Positions 17,112 to 24,809 are shown, counted from the first letter of the stretch. The stretch: DNA of 64,000 nt from Solibaculum_A intestinale (GCF_040096205.1 NZ_JBBMFD010000006.1:1-64000); one strand, 5' to 3'. Notes: generated by a model not told the origin, from the sequence alone. Made by a program: numbers and translations.

Positions 17112-17971
17112 ACATTGCGGTAGTAGGCCTGGGTTTGATCGGCGGGTCGCTGTGCAAGGCGATCAAGCACCGCACCAAGCATCTGTGCTTTGGGCTGGAT
17201 AAAAGCGGGGAAACCCTGCACGCCGCCTTAAACCAGGGGGCCATCGACCGGGTCATCGAGCCTGAGGGCCTGTCCCAGGCGGACCTGACTTTGGTCTGCC
17301 TTCATCCCCGGCAGACCATCGACTTTATCCTGGAAAACGCCGCCCATTTTCGCCCGGGCAGCATCGTGGCAGACGTATGCGGCGTCAAAAAAACGGTGGT
17401 GGACCAGGTGACCCTTCCGCTGCGGCAAAGAGGCGTCTCCTTTGTGGGAACCCATCCCATGGCGGGACGGGAGTTTTCCGGCTTTGCCTATTCACTCGAC
17501 AGCCTCTTTGACCGGGCGAGCTTTATCATTACCCCCTCGGCGGATACCCCAGCCCCCAGTATCGACGCGGTAAAAGCCCTGGCCAAGGAAATCGGGTTTG
17601 CCCGGATCGTGCTGACCACCCCCCAGGAGCACGACCGGATTATCGCCTTTACCTCCCAGCTTGCCCATGTAGTGTCCAACGCGTACGTCAAAAGCCCCAC
17701 CCTGAAAAAGCAGGGCGGCTTTACCGGCGGCAGCTTCCAGGACCTGACCCGGGTGGCCAAGCTCAATGAGGACATGTGGACCACCCTGTTTCTGATGAAC
17801 AAGGACCCGCTTCTGGCGGAAATCGACTGCATTCTCGAAAAGCTCGCCGAATACCGTCAGGCAATTGCAAATGAAGACGCCGACGGGCTGCGCACCCTGC
17901 TCCGGGAGGGACGGGAGTTAAAGGAAGAAAGTTTGCTTGAAGCGAAGGAAACGAAAAAGGCCGCGCCGTGA
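17108..17971 (+). CDS. tyrA: prephenate dehydrogenase
   Basis: NAD(P)-dependent oxidative decarboxylation of prephenate to 4-hydroxyphenylpyruvate in tyrosine synthesis; 287 aa. The Rossmann motif GLGLIGGSL is at 7-15. The catalytic histidine lies in GTHPMAGREFSGF (near 118), and the all-helical dimer domain contains the HVVSNAY region. There is no C-terminal ACT domain, so feedback control by an attached regulatory domain is not expected; arogenate use cannot be excluded. It is the last gene of the operon; its 3' end forms the first arm of the terminator. Confidence 0.93.
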   Translation: MNIAVVGLGLIGGSLCKAIKHRTKHLCFGLDKSGETLHAALNQGAIDRVIEPEGLSQADLTLVCLHPRQTIDFILENAAHFRPGSIVADVCGVKKTVVDQVTLPLRQRGVSFVGTHPMAGREFSGFAYSLDSLFDRASFIITPSADTPAPSIDAVKALAKEIGFARIVLTTPQEHDRIIAFTSQLAHVVSNAYVKSPTLKKQGGFTGGSFQDLTRVAKLNEDMWTTLFLMNKDPLLAEIDCILEKLAEYRQAIANEDADGLRTLLREGRELKEESLLEAKETKKAAP

Positions 17972-17986
17972 ACGGGCGGCCTTTTT
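17954..17986 (+). terminator. terminator overlapping the tyrA stop
   Basis: AAAAAGGCCGC / GCGGCCTTTTT stem with an 11-nt loop that contains the tyrA stop codon. It ends the metallophosphoesterase-sbcDC-hydrolase-tyrA unit. Confidence 0.8.
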
Positions 17987-18005
17987 CGTTTGCCGGAGGT
18001 CCAAT

Positions 18006-18055
18006 AACAAAACAAGCGGACGAAGGAAGGTTATTCTTCGTCCGCTTGTTTTGTT
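18006..18055 (-). terminator. long near-palindromic terminator of RHH gene
   Basis: 22-nt arms with one mismatch (18006-18027 and 18034-18055). The arm on the coding side is the end of the RHH reading frame itself. Read on the minus strand it is followed by a U-rich stretch. Confidence 0.75.
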
Positions 18056-18219
18056 AAGTCCGGAATATGGTCAAGAGCGTAATCAATGCATTGATTGATA
18101 AACTCACTTCTACTTAAATTATATTTGTATGCCAATTTATCGATTCTTTCTAGCTTTTCAAAATCGATCCGAATGGTAATGGGATCTTTCTTATACGGCT
18201 TTGGGACAAAATCAGACAT
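18031..18219 (-). CDS. ribbon-helix-helix (CopG/Arc-like) DNA-binding protein
   Basis: 62-aa protein. The segment ITIRIDFEKLERIDKLAYK followed by LSRSEFINQCIDYALD is a typical ribbon-helix-helix: a short beta strand that inserts into the major groove, then two helices. Such proteins act as dimers, often as autorepressors or antitoxins. ATG 18219 has AAGAGGTGAG upstream. Codon use is AT-rich compared with the flanking genes. It is divergent from the SLOG gene with 96 bp between the starts, full of matched repeats that are probably its operator. No toxin-like gene is fused to it; the SLOG protein is the only partner. Confidence 0.8.
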   Translation of the reverse strand: MSDFVPKPYKKDPITIRIDFEKLERIDKLAYKYNLSRSEFINQCIDYALDHIPDLTKQADEE

Positions 18220-18255
18220 ATTTCCACTCACCTCTTGCCATAAGTATATGGTTTA

Positions 18256-18303
18256 TTGTATTCTAAATATAGAGTCTATATTCGAATACAATTTAGAATA
18301 CAA
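18256..18303. promoter_or_regulatory. operator array between RHH and SLOG genes
   Basis: A perfect 13-bp inverted repeat, TTGTATTCTAAAT (18256-18268) and ATTTAGAATACAA (18291-18303), encloses another dyad, TATAGA-G-TCTATA (18268-18280). The octamer GAATACAA also occurs as a direct repeat at 18284-18291 and 18296-18303, 12 bp apart, plus once inverted at 18256-18263. This spacing suits cooperative binding by ribbon-helix-helix dimers. Confidence 0.7.
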
Positions 18304-18315
18304 AGAGGTGCTGTT

Positions 18316-18810
18316 ATGAAAAAACAAACATGTTGTTTCACCGGACACAGAAAAATTCCCCCTGAACAATATGAAGAGATTATAAAACGGCTTAAGTCCG
18401 AAATTACGGCGATGATTCAACAAGGCGTCATCTATTTTGGAGCTGGTGGCGCTTTGGGATTTGATACCATGGCTGCTCAGACAGTACTTGCGTTAAGAGA
18501 GCAATATCCGCAAATCAAGTTAATCCTGGTTCTCCCGTGTAAAACGCAAACTCGTGGTTGGAATGAAGAAGAAAAAGCAACTTATGAAAATATCAAAAAA
18601 GCTTGCGATAAATATATTTATATTTCGGATGCGTATACGTATGGTTGCATGCATGAACGCAATCGTCATCTGGTTGATTGTAGCAGTTATTGTATTTGTT
18701 ATTTAACCAAGCACTCCGGAGGTACCGCCTATACGGTTGAATATGCCAAAAAGAAAGGATTGATAGTAATGAATCTTGCCGTTTCGGAGAGTGGAAACAG
18801 GAAAGCTTGA
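18316..18810 (+). CDS. SLOG superfamily protein (DUF1273/YpsA-like)
   Basis: 164-aa Rossmann-like protein. CCFTGHRKIP at the N-terminus, FGAGGALGFDTMAAQ (near 45), ILVLPCKTQ (near 75), the charged loop GWNEEEK, then MHERNRHLVD and SGGTAYTVEYAKKKG towards the end are the hallmarks of the DUF1273 branch of SLOG folds, which are thought to bind nucleotides or nucleotide-derived ligands. Bacillus YpsA belongs here and affects cell division; others sit in phage or conflict islands. Start 18316 follows AGAGGTG. The gene is visibly AT-richer than its neighbours, suggesting recent transfer. No enzymatic role can be assigned. Confidence 0.78.
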   Translation: MKKQTCCFTGHRKIPPEQYEEIIKRLKSEITAMIQQGVIYFGAGGALGFDTMAAQTVLALREQYPQIKLILVLPCKTQTRGWNEEEKATYENIKKACDKYIYISDAYTYGCMHERNRHLVDCSSYCICYLTKHSGGTAYTVEYAKKKGLIVMNLAVSESGNRKA

Positions 18811-18826
18811 TGCTTACTTAAAAGAC

Positions 18827-18868
18827 AAAGGAAAGGACCTCCGCTTGAAGGCGGAGGTCCTTTCCTTT
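18827..18868 (+). terminator. terminator after SLOG gene
   Basis: Perfect 18-bp stem, AAAGGAAAGGACCTCCGC and its complement, with a 6-nt loop. The arm itself ends in a T-rich stretch. Confidence 0.85.
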
Positions 18869-18971
18869 GCATACCGCAAGCGCGGACAGCAGGGAAGAAA
18901 CGGCGAACCTGCATCCTGGGAACGGACACAACGGATATTCAAAAGAAAAGAAAAATTTTTGCACAAACCCA

Positions 18972-19000
18972 TTGACTTACGCATATCTTGTTGGTATAAT
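18972..19000 (+). promoter_or_regulatory. promoter of arsR-type/zinc ATPase operon
   Basis: TTGACT (18972-18977) and TATAAT (18995-19000) with a 17-nt spacer and an extended TTGG before the -10. One of the strongest promoters in the window. Confidence 0.88.
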
Positions 19001-19010
19001 ACAATCAAAC

Positions 19011-19030
19011 AAATGAACAAATGCTCATAT
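19011..19030 (+). promoter_or_regulatory. ArsR/SmtB-type operator
   Basis: TGAACA-AA-TGCTCA (19014-19027), an imperfect inverted repeat flanked by AT. It matches the 12-2-12 operator style known for SmtB and CzrA. It lies just after the -10, where bound repressor would block transcription. Confidence 0.75.
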
Positions 19031-19047
19031 GAATTGAGGTTGAGAAA

Positions 19048-19410
19048 ATGAGTGCAAATCCTGAGTCCATCCAGCAAGCCAACCTTTCCCACGAGGAATT
19101 GATCGCCCAGGTCAAAGACCAGATGCCCGACGAAGAGACCCTCTACGATCTGGCGGAGCTTTTCAAGGTGTTCGGTGATACCACCCGGGTGCGCATCATG
19201 TGCGCACTGTTTGAGCAGGAGCTGAGCGTGACCGATATTTCCGAGCTTCTAGGAATGGGCCAGTCGGCCATTTCCCACCAGCTTCGGCTGCTGCGGTCGG
19301 CCCGCCTGGTGCGCTCCCGCCGGGATGGGAAAATGGCCTATTATTCTTTGGACGACGAGCACGTCCGTGAAATCTTCGACAAAGGCTTAGCCCATATTGA
19401 AGAACGCTGA
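19048..19410 (+). CDS. ArsR/SmtB family zinc-responsive repressor
   Basis: 120-aa winged-helix repressor. The recognition helix is in LSVTDISELLGMGQSAISHQ. The end of the protein reads DEH, ten further residues, then HIEE, which gives Asp-x-His and His-x2-Glu with the exact spacing of the SmtB/CzrA alpha-5 zinc site (D104, H106, H117, E120 in SmtB). The CadC-type N-terminal and alpha-3 cysteines are absent, so Zn(II) rather than Cd/Pb sensing is likely. The operator and promoter are directly upstream, and the efflux ATPase is 46 nt downstream. Confidence 0.9.
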   Translation: MSANPESIQQANLSHEELIAQVKDQMPDEETLYDLAELFKVFGDTTRVRIMCALFEQELSVTDISELLGMGQSAISHQLRLLRSARLVRSRRDGKMAYYSLDDEHVREIFDKGLAHIEER

Positions 19411-19456
19411 GTTCCCGGTTCTTTTCTCTATTTTACGTTTGAAAAGGGGTCGTAAC

Positions 19457-21538
19457 ATGGTACGCAAGAAATATGAAGTACACAATCTTGACTGCGCCCA
19501 TTGCGCGTCGAAAATTGAGCATGCGGTGGCCCAGCTGGAAGGGGTGGGCAGTGCCAACCTGGACTTCGTCACCCGTTCCTTTGTGGTGACGGTGGACGAG
19601 GAGCATGCCCCCAGCCTGCAAAAAAACATAGAAAAAATCATCGCAAAAATGGAGCCGGATGCCAAGCTGGTGGTGCCGGAGCAAGAGGGGAAACCTGAAA
19701 AGCACAGCGGCAGCTGGGTGAAGTACCTGCTTTTGGGCCTGGCGGCAGCCGCCTTTGCCGCAGGGCTTATTTGTTCTTACGCCGGGGTTCCCACCCTTGT
19801 CTATGCCATGATTTTTGCGGCCGCCACCCTTCTGGGCGGCTATGAAACCCTGCTTAAGGGAATCAACAGCTTGGTTCATCTCCAGGTGGATGAAAACCTG
19901 CTTATGACCATCGCGGTGGTGGCCGCTTTCGCGCTGGGAGATTTCCCGGAGGCGGCAGGGGTAGCCCTTCTCTTCTGCGTGGGTGAAATGTTCGAGGAAC
20001 GGGCGGTGGACCGTTCCCGCAAGGATATCGAGGCCCTTGCCCAAATTCAGCCCACCGAAGCGGCAAAGTACCTGCCCGACGGCTCTACCAAGGTGGTGCC
20101 CGCCGAAGAGGTGCAGGTGGACGACGTAATTGCGGTGCGCCCTTTTGAACGGGTGCCTCTGGACGGCGTGGTGCTGGAAGGGCACTCCAATGTGGATACC
20201 GCCGCCCTCACCGGCGAAAGCGTCCCCCTTGAGGCTGGAAAGGGAACGCAGCTTCTCTCCGGCATGGTCAACGGCGAGACGCTGCTGAAGGTCAAGGTTA
20301 CCAGCCGGTTTGAAAACTCCGCCGCCTCCCGCATCATCGCCATGGTGCAGGACGCCGCCTCCCGCAAAGGAAGCTCGGAGAAGTTCATCACCCGCTTTGC
20401 CCGGGTATATACGCCGATTGTTGTAGTGCTGGCGATTTTGCTTGCGGTGCTGCCGCCCCTTTTTGGAATGGGTGCCTTCACCGAATGGCTCCAGCGGGCG
20501 CTGGTTTTCCTGGTTGCCTCCTGCCCCTGCGCGCTGGTGATTTCGGTGCCGCTGGGCTTCTTCTCAGGCATCGGCGCTGCGTCCAAACAAGGCGTCCTGG
20601 TCAAGGGCGGCAAATACGTAGAATTGCTTTCCAAAGCGGACGCGGCGGTCTTTGATAAGACCGGCACCATCACCAGCGGCCAGCTTCAGGTGACCGAGGC
20701 TGTCTCCTTTGACGACTCCTATGCAAGCGATGACCTTGTAAAGATAGCCGCGGCGGCCGAACGTTATTCCACCCATCCCGTCGCCCAGGCCATCTGCCGG
20801 GCGGCGGGGGAAACCGGCCTGACCGGAGAAGCGTACAACGAGCGCCCGGGCTATGGTGTGGAAGCGAAGGTAGACGGCAAGCAGGTGGCGGTGGGCGCAA
20901 GAAGGATGCTCACCCAGCTTGGCATTGACGACGCTTCCCTGCCGGAAGCGTCGGTGTATGTGGCGGTGAATGGGCAGGTCAAGGGCGCCATTCAAGTGCG
21001 CGATACCCTGCGTGAGGACGCAGCCGGCCTGACCCGGGATTTGAAAGAACAGGGCGTTAAGCGCCTGGTCATGCTCACCGGCGACGCGGAGCCTGTGGCG
21101 AAGGAAATTGCCGCCCAGGCTGGGATCCCCGAATTCCATGCAGGGCTCCTGCCCCAGGACAAGGTGCGTCTGATGGAAGAAATCCGCAGCCAGTCCGGAA
21201 CCACCGTGTTCGTGGGCGACGGTATCAATGACGCTCCGGTCCTGGCGGCGGCGGACGTGGGGGTCGCCATGGGCCTGGGGTCGGACGCGGCCATCGAAGC
21301 GGCGGACGTGGTTTTGGTGGAGAACAAACCTTCCCGCCTGGCAGGTGCCATCCAGCTCTTCAAGAAGGTCATGCGCGTGGTACGCTTTAACATTGTGTTT
21401 GCCCTGGCCATCAAGGCCGCGGTACTGGTGCTGGCCGCTTTCGGTATGGCGCCCATGTGGGCGGCGGTGCTGGCGGATACCGGCGTGGCCCTGCTGGCGG
21501 TGCTCAATTCCGCCCGGCTTTTAAAGTGCAAGCTGTAA
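19457..21538 (+). CDS. Zn/Cd/Pb-translocating P1B-type ATPase
   Basis: Heavy-metal efflux pump of 693 aa (ZntA/CadA group). A single HMA domain carries LDCAHCASK (CxxC near residue 14). The membrane CPC motif in SCPCALVIS (near 355) is typical of P1B-2 zinc/cadmium pumps. The phosphorylation site DKTGT is near 400, the HP motif is in STHPVAQAI, and the hinge GDGINDAPVL lies near 595. About eight membrane segments. ATG 19457 follows AAAAGGGG at 7 nt. Regulated with the repressor gene; overproduction under zinc excess is expected. Confidence 0.95.
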   Translation: MVRKKYEVHNLDCAHCASKIEHAVAQLEGVGSANLDFVTRSFVVTVDEEHAPSLQKNIEKIIAKMEPDAKLVVPEQEGKPEKHSGSWVKYLLLGLAAAAFAAGLICSYAGVPTLVYAMIFAAATLLGGYETLLKGINSLVHLQVDENLLMTIAVVAAFALGDFPEAAGVALLFCVGEMFEERAVDRSRKDIEALAQIQPTEAAKYLPDGSTKVVPAEEVQVDDVIAVRPFERVPLDGVVLEGHSNVDTAALTGESVPLEAGKGTQLLSGMVNGETLLKVKVTSRFENSAASRIIAMVQDAASRKGSSEKFITRFARVYTPIVVVLAILLAVLPPLFGMGAFTEWLQRALVFLVASCPCALVISVPLGFFSGIGAASKQGVLVKGGKYVELLSKADAAVFDKTGTITSGQLQVTEAVSFDDSYASDDLVKIAAAAERYSTHPVAQAICRAAGETGLTGEAYNERPGYGVEAKVDGKQVAVGARRMLTQLGIDDASLPEASVYVAVNGQVKGAIQVRDTLREDAAGLTRDLKEQGVKRLVMLTGDAEPVAKEIAAQAGIPEFHAGLLPQDKVRLMEEIRSQSGTTVFVGDGINDAPVLAAADVGVAMGLGSDAAIEAADVVLVENKPSRLAGAIQLFKKVMRVVRFNIVFALAIKAAVLVLAAFGMAPMWAAVLADTGVALLAVLNSARLLKCKL

Positions 21539-21608
21539 GCGGACGAAACAAAAGGGATGCTCCCGGCAGGTAAACCGGAACCTTCCGTCTAAACCCGATG
21601 CAAACCAT

Positions 21609-21654
21609 TTTAACAAACAGCCCGGCAGCTTAAGCTGCCGGGCTGTTTGTTAAA
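21609..21654. terminator. bidirectional terminator
   Basis: 22-nt complementary arms; core CCCGGCAGC-TTAA-GCTGCCGGG, flanked by AACAAACAG and CTGTTTGTT. It serves the zinc ATPase and the convergent DMT gene. The rest of 21539-21747 shows no gene. Confidence 0.88.
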
Positions 21655-21747
21655 GGTAAGGCGAAAAGGAAGATACGGTGTAGGGATGCTTTCCGGGAGA
21701 GAATTCCCTGCCCAAAAACGGCCGGGGCAGGAGGGAACCAAACTCGC

Positions 21748-22089
21748 CTACAGATAGAAAATCAGGATTCCCACTAAAATCAGGCAGTTCCCCAGAACCT
21801 TGCGTAGGGTCAGCTTTTCTTTTAGCAGCCACCAACTTAAAAGCATAACCAGAATGTACCCCACCGACTCGATAATCGGCCCATTTTTATAATCCATCCC
21901 TGTGAACGCGAAGATGGTTAGCAGGGTGGACACCACCATCAGGGAGTAGCCCACGATCACATGGACATTGAGGTATTCCTTGAGAAAGGAGCCGTGTTCC
22001 TTCTGGGCGCTTTTCTTCAAAAGGATCTGAGAGAAGGAGGCCACCGTCACCGAAGCGAAGAGCAGCAGCCAGTAACCATTAAGATTCAT
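21748..22089 (-). CDS. half-size DMT/EamA (EmrE-like) transporter subunit 2
   Basis: 113-aa membrane protein with four helices (starts MNLNGYWLLLFASV; later VIVGYSLMVVSTLL, ESVGYILVMLLSWWLL, LGNCLILVGILIF). The helix ending LLKKSAQKEH and the ESVGY segment fit EmrE-like or ArnE/ArnF-like proteins, which work as dimers. It overlaps the preceding DMT gene by 11 bp, so two different four-helix proteins are made in equal amounts, as for the ArnE-ArnF flippase. Its likely job here is to flip an undecaprenyl-phosphate-linked sugar; drug efflux is the main alternative. Confidence 0.8.
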   Translation of the reverse strand: MNLNGYWLLLFASVTVASFSQILLKKSAQKEHGSFLKEYLNVHVIVGYSLMVVSTLLTIFAFTGMDYKNGPIIESVGYILVMLLSWWLLKEKLTLRKVLGNCLILVGILIFYL

Positions 22090-22468
22090 CGGTATTCACC
22101 ACAATCGTTCCCGCAATGACCACCGCCGCGCCGATGGCATTTTGGATTGTCACTGTTTCATGAAAAAACACCACCGCCCACAGCATGGACCACAGCAGCG
22201 CGATGGAACGGTTGGCATAGGCCACCGACAGATCGAACCGTTTGATGATCTGCTGCCACAGCAGCGCATAAACGCCCAGAATGACGATTTCCAGCCCATA
22301 GCATCCGAGGAAGCCGGGGGAGAGAAAGGCAAAGCCAGAGGCAAACTTTGCCGCCACCGTGGAAAGGGTGTAGATCATTACCACCAATTGAAGCAGCAGG
22401 ATGCTCTTGATGGTAGCTTTGACGCGTTTTGGCGCGTTTGGCAGTTGGTTTTGCTGTTGTTTTTTCAT
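22079..22468 (-). CDS. half-size DMT/EamA transporter subunit 1
   Basis: 129-aa protein with a cytoplasmic, basic N-terminal tail of about 20 residues and four predicted helices (LLLQLVVMIYTLSTVAA, GCYGLEIVILGVYALLW, SIALLWSMLWAVVFF, IGAAVVIAGTIVV). It has the HETVTIQNAIGAAVVIAG ending common in half-EamA proteins. Its start overlaps the ATP-grasp stop (ATGA) and its end overlaps subunit 2, so all three are coupled. I read it as one half of a heterodimeric lipid-sugar flippase. Confidence 0.8.
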   Translation of the reverse strand: MKKQQQNQLPNAPKRVKATIKSILLLQLVVMIYTLSTVAAKFASGFAFLSPGFLGCYGLEIVILGVYALLWQQIIKRFDLSVAYANRSIALLWSMLWAVVFFHETVTIQNAIGAAVVIAGTIVVNTDES

Positions 22469-23607
22469 AGCGCAGAAACCCTTCTGAGCGTTTCCCGATC
22501 GTTGCCGGCCACAATATAGTAGCCGTACCGGGTGGAGCTGTCCACAACCTGGCGGGTAAAGGGTTCGATTTCGCTGACAAAGCGCACAAGCTCCGGCGCC
22601 TCTTTGCGGATGAAATGAAGCCGGTCCAAATCCTCCCGGCCGAACACAAACCGGATGGCGGCTGCTTCATAATGAGGGCCTTTGGCGAATGTCACAGGCA
22701 TCCCTGCCGCCGCCTCGATTACCATGCGGATAAAATCGTACCCCGTGGAAAGAGGGACCAGGTGAGAACCGATGCAGTCTCCGCCCATGCGCGCGCCCAC
22801 CTCAATCAAGCGAACCTGCCCGTCTTGGGTGACCTTCAGCTCTGAATGGGAGGCGCCGCAGGTAATATGCAGCGCGTCGAGAGCGGAAAAGACGGTGGAG
22901 ACAACGGCCTCAAGAAGGGCGGGCGAAAGCCCAGCCGGCTGGACATGCCCGGTCTCAATAAAATGAGGCGCGCCGGTGGTGAACTTTTTCGTCAGCGCCA
23001 GGAAGGTGTGTGTTCCGTTCTGAGAGATGCATTCGCAGCTGAATTCCTCTCCGTCGAGGAACTCTTCCACAATCGCCCGCTTTTCGAAGGAGTTCTCCCA
23101 CGCGGCCGCAAGAGCGGTCCCGATCCCTTTTGGCGAGTCCAGTTTGGTGATCCCCCGGCTTCCCGACCGGTCGGTGGGTTTTACGATCACAGGGAAGGAA
23201 AGGCGTCCCGGATCAAAAGTCTCGCCAGCACGCAGGCTTAGGAAGCCTGGGGTGGGAATACCGGCCTCTAAAAAGGCCTTGCGCATAGCAAACTTGTTGG
23301 TGGAGCGGGCCACGCAGACGGCGCTGTTGCAGGGAAGGCCCAGCCGCTGGGCTACATATTGAACCGTAATGGCAGCCAGGTCGGAGGCGATGGTGGCCAC
23401 CGCGTCTGGGTGGATGTCGCGGCAGACAGTGAGGATTTCTTCCTTTTCCGTGATGCTTACCGGATAAAAAAAATCCGCCGTCTCGGCCCCCACCGCGCCT
23501 TCCTTCCAGGCGAACACATGGGTTTCAAACCCCATTTCCTTTGCCTTGCGGATCAGCGGGTCCTGAAAGGAATTGGCGCCGATGACCGCGATTCGTTTTC
23601 TGTCCAT
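22465..23607 (-). CDS. ATP-grasp carboxylate-amine ligase
   Basis: 380-aa ATP-grasp enzyme. The N-terminal pre-ATP-grasp domain (VIGANSFQDPLIRKAKEMG) is followed by the ATP-binding segment FPVIVKPTDRSGSRGI (near 140), VEEFLDGEEFSCE, and the metal and adenine site SELKV...RLIEVGARMGGD (near 270). The family activates a carboxylate as acyl phosphate and joins it to an amine. It lies 28 nt after the sugar aminotransferase gene and overlaps the DMT pair. A role in acylating the 4-amino sugar made by the WecE-like enzyme, with an amino acid or another acid, is inference. Other fates for the ligase, such as a dipeptide product, cannot be excluded. Confidence 0.85.
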   Translation of the reverse strand: MDRKRIAVIGANSFQDPLIRKAKEMGFETHVFAWKEGAVGAETADFFYPVSITEKEEILTVCRDIHPDAVATIASDLAAITVQYVAQRLGLPCNSAVCVARSTNKFAMRKAFLEAGIPTPGFLSLRAGETFDPGRLSFPVIVKPTDRSGSRGITKLDSPKGIGTALAAAWENSFEKRAIVEEFLDGEEFSCECISQNGTHTFLALTKKFTTGAPHFIETGHVQPAGLSPALLEAVVSTVFSALDALHITCGASHSELKVTQDGQVRLIEVGARMGGDCIGSHLVPLSTGYDFIRMVIEAAAGMPVTFAKGPHYEAAAIRFVFGREDLDRLHFIRKEAPELVRFVSEIEPFTRQVVDSSTRYGYYIVAGNDRETLRRVSAL

Positions 23608-23635
23608 CTATAATCCATTCCTTTGTTTCATTGCG

Positions 23636-24775
23636 TTACAAAGAGGGGCCCTGATAAAAGTCCCGGACGGCCTCGACAATAGAAGCGAGCGATTCCTCCG
23701 CGAGTTGGTAATACATAGGCAGACGTACCAGCCGCTCGCTTTCCCTGGTGGTATACCGGTCCTCTCCGTAAAAGCGGCCGAACCGTTTGCCGGCAGGGGA
23801 GGAATGCAGCGGAATGTAATGAAACACGCACTGAATGCCCCGGCTCTTCATGTAGGTGATGAACCGGGTGCGCTCGTCCAAATCCTTGCATTTTATATAG
23901 TACATATGGGCGTTGTGTACGCAGCCCTCGGGAATCACCGGCTGTTCAATCAATCCCTCATCCCGCAGCGGGCGCAGAGCCTCATGGTAATAGTTCCAGG
24001 AACGCAGCCGGTCCTCGTTGATGAGGTCGGCCGCCAGTAATTGGGCCCATAGATAGGCGGCGTTTAATTCGCTTGGCAGATAGGAGGAACCAAAGTCCAC
24101 CCAGGTGTACTTGTCCACCTGGCCGCGGAAGAACTTGCTGCGGTTGGTCCCTTTTTCCCGGATGATTTCCGCCTTTTCCTTGTAGACGGGGTCGTGGAAC
24201 AAAAGCGCTCCGCCTTCGCCCATGCTGTAGTTTTTGGTTTCGTGAAAGCTGTAGCAGCCGAAGTCGCCGATGGTCCCCAGCGCTTTTCCCTTGTAGAAGG
24301 CCATTACCCCTTGGGCTGCGTCCTCCACCACCCGCAGATTATGCTTCTTTGCAATCGAAAGAATCGTGTCCATCTCGCAGGCGACCCCTGCGTAATGTAC
24401 CGGCACGATGGCCTTGGTGCGGGGAGTGATTGCCCCTTCCAGAAGGGTTTCATCCAAATTCATGGTGTCCGGCCGGATGTCCACAAACACCAGCTTTGCC
24501 CCCCGCAGCACAAAGGCGTCCGCCGTGGAGACAAAGGTGTAGGAGGGCAGGATGACCTCGTCCCCCTCTTCGATGCCGCACAGCAGCGCCGCCATTTCCA
24601 GCGCATGGGTGCAGGAAGTGGTCAGCAGGGCGTTGGGAACCGAAAACCGGTCCATAAGCCATGCGGTGCACTTTTTCGTAAACTCCCCGTCGCCGCAGAT
24701 TTTATGCTGGGCGATGGCCTGTTCAATATAAACGGCTTCGTTGCCGATAAAAGGAGGAATATTAAAATCAATCAT
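23636..24775 (-). CDS. wecE: dTDP-4-amino-4,6-dideoxygalactose transaminase (WecE-like)
   Basis: PLP-dependent DegT/DnrJ/EryC1 aminotransferase of 379 aa. From memory it aligns along its whole length with E. coli WecE/RffA: CGDGEFTKKC, PSYTFVSTADAFVLRGAK, VPVHYAGVACEMDTI, VVEDAAQGVM, the PLP lysine in SFHETKNYS, REKGTNRSKFFRGQVDKYTW and HYIPLHSSPAGKRFG are all conserved. The family makes dTDP-Fuc4N from dTDP-4-keto-6-deoxyglucose. The RmlA/RmlB enzymes for that precursor are not in the window. It lies 34 nt after the GT-C gene. The RBS (GGAGG) is 15 nt from the ATG, but a GGGG/CCCC hairpin between them may bring it closer. Confidence 0.9.
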   Translation of the reverse strand: MIDFNIPPFIGNEAVYIEQAIAQHKICGDGEFTKKCTAWLMDRFSVPNALLTTSCTHALEMAALLCGIEEGDEVILPSYTFVSTADAFVLRGAKLVFVDIRPDTMNLDETLLEGAITPRTKAIVPVHYAGVACEMDTILSIAKKHNLRVVEDAAQGVMAFYKGKALGTIGDFGCYSFHETKNYSMGEGGALLFHDPVYKEKAEIIREKGTNRSKFFRGQVDKYTWVDFGSSYLPSELNAAYLWAQLLAADLINEDRLRSWNYYHEALRPLRDEGLIEQPVIPEGCVHNAHMYYIKCKDLDERTRFITYMKSRGIQCVFHYIPLHSSPAGKRFGRFYGEDRYTTRESERLVRLPMYYQLAEESLASIVEAVRDFYQGPSL

Positions 24776-24809
24776 AGGGGATCTTTCGCCCCTCCTTTTT
24801 AATTTTTAA

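Noticed and set aside
18006..18868. Flanking hairpins of the RHH-SLOG pair as ends of a mobile element
   Set aside because: The two hairpins differ in sequence, no target-site duplication or transposase is seen; they are better read as terminators.
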